NCBI GenBank assembly: GCA_947174685.1
Contig: CAMWJY010000059.1
Location: 1 to 5,934 of the forward strand
Source of the DNA: an uncultured Mollicutes bacterium
GTDB lineage: Bacteria; Bacillota_I; Bacilli_A; Acholeplasmatales; Anaeroplasmataceae
Direction: 5' to 3'
DNA length: 5,934 nt
Made by a program: the position numbers and the translations under genes
Notes under the pieces: generated by a model
What the model was told of the DNA's origin: nothing
The model's database searches: none
Seen by the model: only the letters and a program-made list of their open reading frames with translations
Shown here: piece by piece, positions 5,548-5,934 of the stretch
How the letters are laid out: each line of letters opens with the position of its first letter
How positions within the stretch are numbered: position 1 is the first letter of the stretch

Positions 5548-5934
5548 ACCTTCTTATGCTCTATAGACATACGAATGTGATTTTGAAATTTTGTTACTGC
5601 AATGCCTGTTGGCTGATGCTTTTTCCAAGCTATTACAGAAGTTGAAATCAAATCTGGATATAGTCTTTTTACAAGAACTTTGTTGTTGCCATACATCGTA
5701 ACAGAGCCTTCAACAGCAAGAGCGTAGCCAAGGCCTTGTTCCACCATCAAGGCTGCGTTATTGATGAGATTGTTTGAAGAAAACACATTTTTTTCATTAA
5801 AGAAAGATCCAAACCAACTTGCAAGCTCGGATTTGATACGATTTCGACTTGGCAAGATTAAAGGCTTATCGGAAAGATCTTCTGGCGTTATGCTTTCTTT
5901 TTCTGCAAGGAAAGAATCCTTAGGAATCACAACC
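5544..5934 (-). CDS. LysR-family transcriptional regulator, C-terminal effector-binding part, cut by window edge
   Basis: The last 129 residues of a LysR-type regulator, a family of about 290-300 residues with an N-terminal winged helix-turn-helix (outside this window) and a C-terminal periplasmic-binding-protein-like effector domain. The visible part begins VVIPKDSFLAEKESITPEDL and continues PLILPSR, then ALMVEQGLGYALAVEG, the typical second half of that domain. The reading frame stays open to the right edge. A GTG at 5930-5928 falls mid-domain and is not a real start. LysR proteins usually activate a nearby operon when bound to a small ligand. Here the regulator is co-directional and just upstream of the flavodoxin operon rather than divergent, so control of that operon is plausible but unproven. 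The ligand is unknown. By eye its codons look slightly more GC-rich than those of the operon. Confidence 0.88.
   Translation of the reverse strand, partial: VVIPKDSFLAEKESITPEDLSDKPLILPSRNRIKSELASWFGSFFNEKNVFSSNNLINNAALMVEQGLGYALAVEGSVTMYGNNKVLVKRLYPDLISTSVIAWKKHQPTGIAVTKFQNHIRMSIEHKKV

Noticed and set aside
5928..5930. GTG as a start codon of the LysR fragment
   Set aside because: It falls in the middle of the conserved VVIPKDS strand of the effector domain, and the frame continues upstream to the window edge.

Overview
The window reads as low-GC, AT-rich DNA from a Firmicute. The MurC-type fragment at the left edge carries GIKG and CEYR signatures that I associate with gut Erysipelotrichia, so that class is my best guess from memory. 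Lipoproteins with InlB-type and BspA-type repeats also fit an anaerobic gut Firmicute. The standard genetic code is in use: Trp is TGG, and all six complete stop codons are TAA or TAG. Every gene lies on the minus strand, so transcription runs from high to low coordinates.

Layout in transcription order: (1) the C-terminal part of a LysR-family regulator, cut by the window edge (5544-5934); (2) an intergenic control region with a good sigma-A-like promoter (TAGACA-N17-TATAAT) and an 11-bp palindrome over the predicted transcription start, which also looks like a terminator for the LysR gene; (3) a 209-residue flavodoxin lipoprotein (4825-5454); (4) and (5) two tandem hexapeptide-repeat O-acetyltransferases (4251-4823 and 3712-4251) packed with a 1-nt gap and a 1-nt overlap; (6) a 345-residue lipoprotein with a flavodoxin domain followed by a cyclophilin-like domain (2648-3685); (7) a 655-residue lipoprotein built as InlB-type repeat, BspA-type leucine-rich repeats, cyclophilin-like domain and flavodoxin domain (630-2597); (8) a hairpin with a T-run (563-597) that looks like the operon terminator but contains the start codon of the next gene; (9) the N-terminal 190 residues of a MurC-like Mur ligase, cut by the left edge (1-572).

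The central five genes look like one operon, plausibly controlled by the adjacent LysR regulator. Flavodoxin, cyclophilin-like and maltose-type acetyltransferase genes beside a LysR gene are a familiar redox-type neighbourhood in Firmicutes. What is unusual is that all three flavodoxins carry lipoprotein signal peptides, which puts a flavin-binding fold outside the membrane, and that one is fused to surface-type repeat domains. The 209-residue gene and the flavodoxin end of the 655-residue gene are about two-thirds identical over about 155 residues, with stretches of near-identical DNA. The large protein therefore probably arose by duplication and fusion inside this cluster. The working idea, which is inference, is a surface-anchored flavin or quinone redox module. 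No electron donor, flavin transporter or flavin transferase is visible in the window.

No RNA genes, insertion sequences, CRISPR arrays or attachment sites were seen. There is no gene-free stretch longer than 90 bases.
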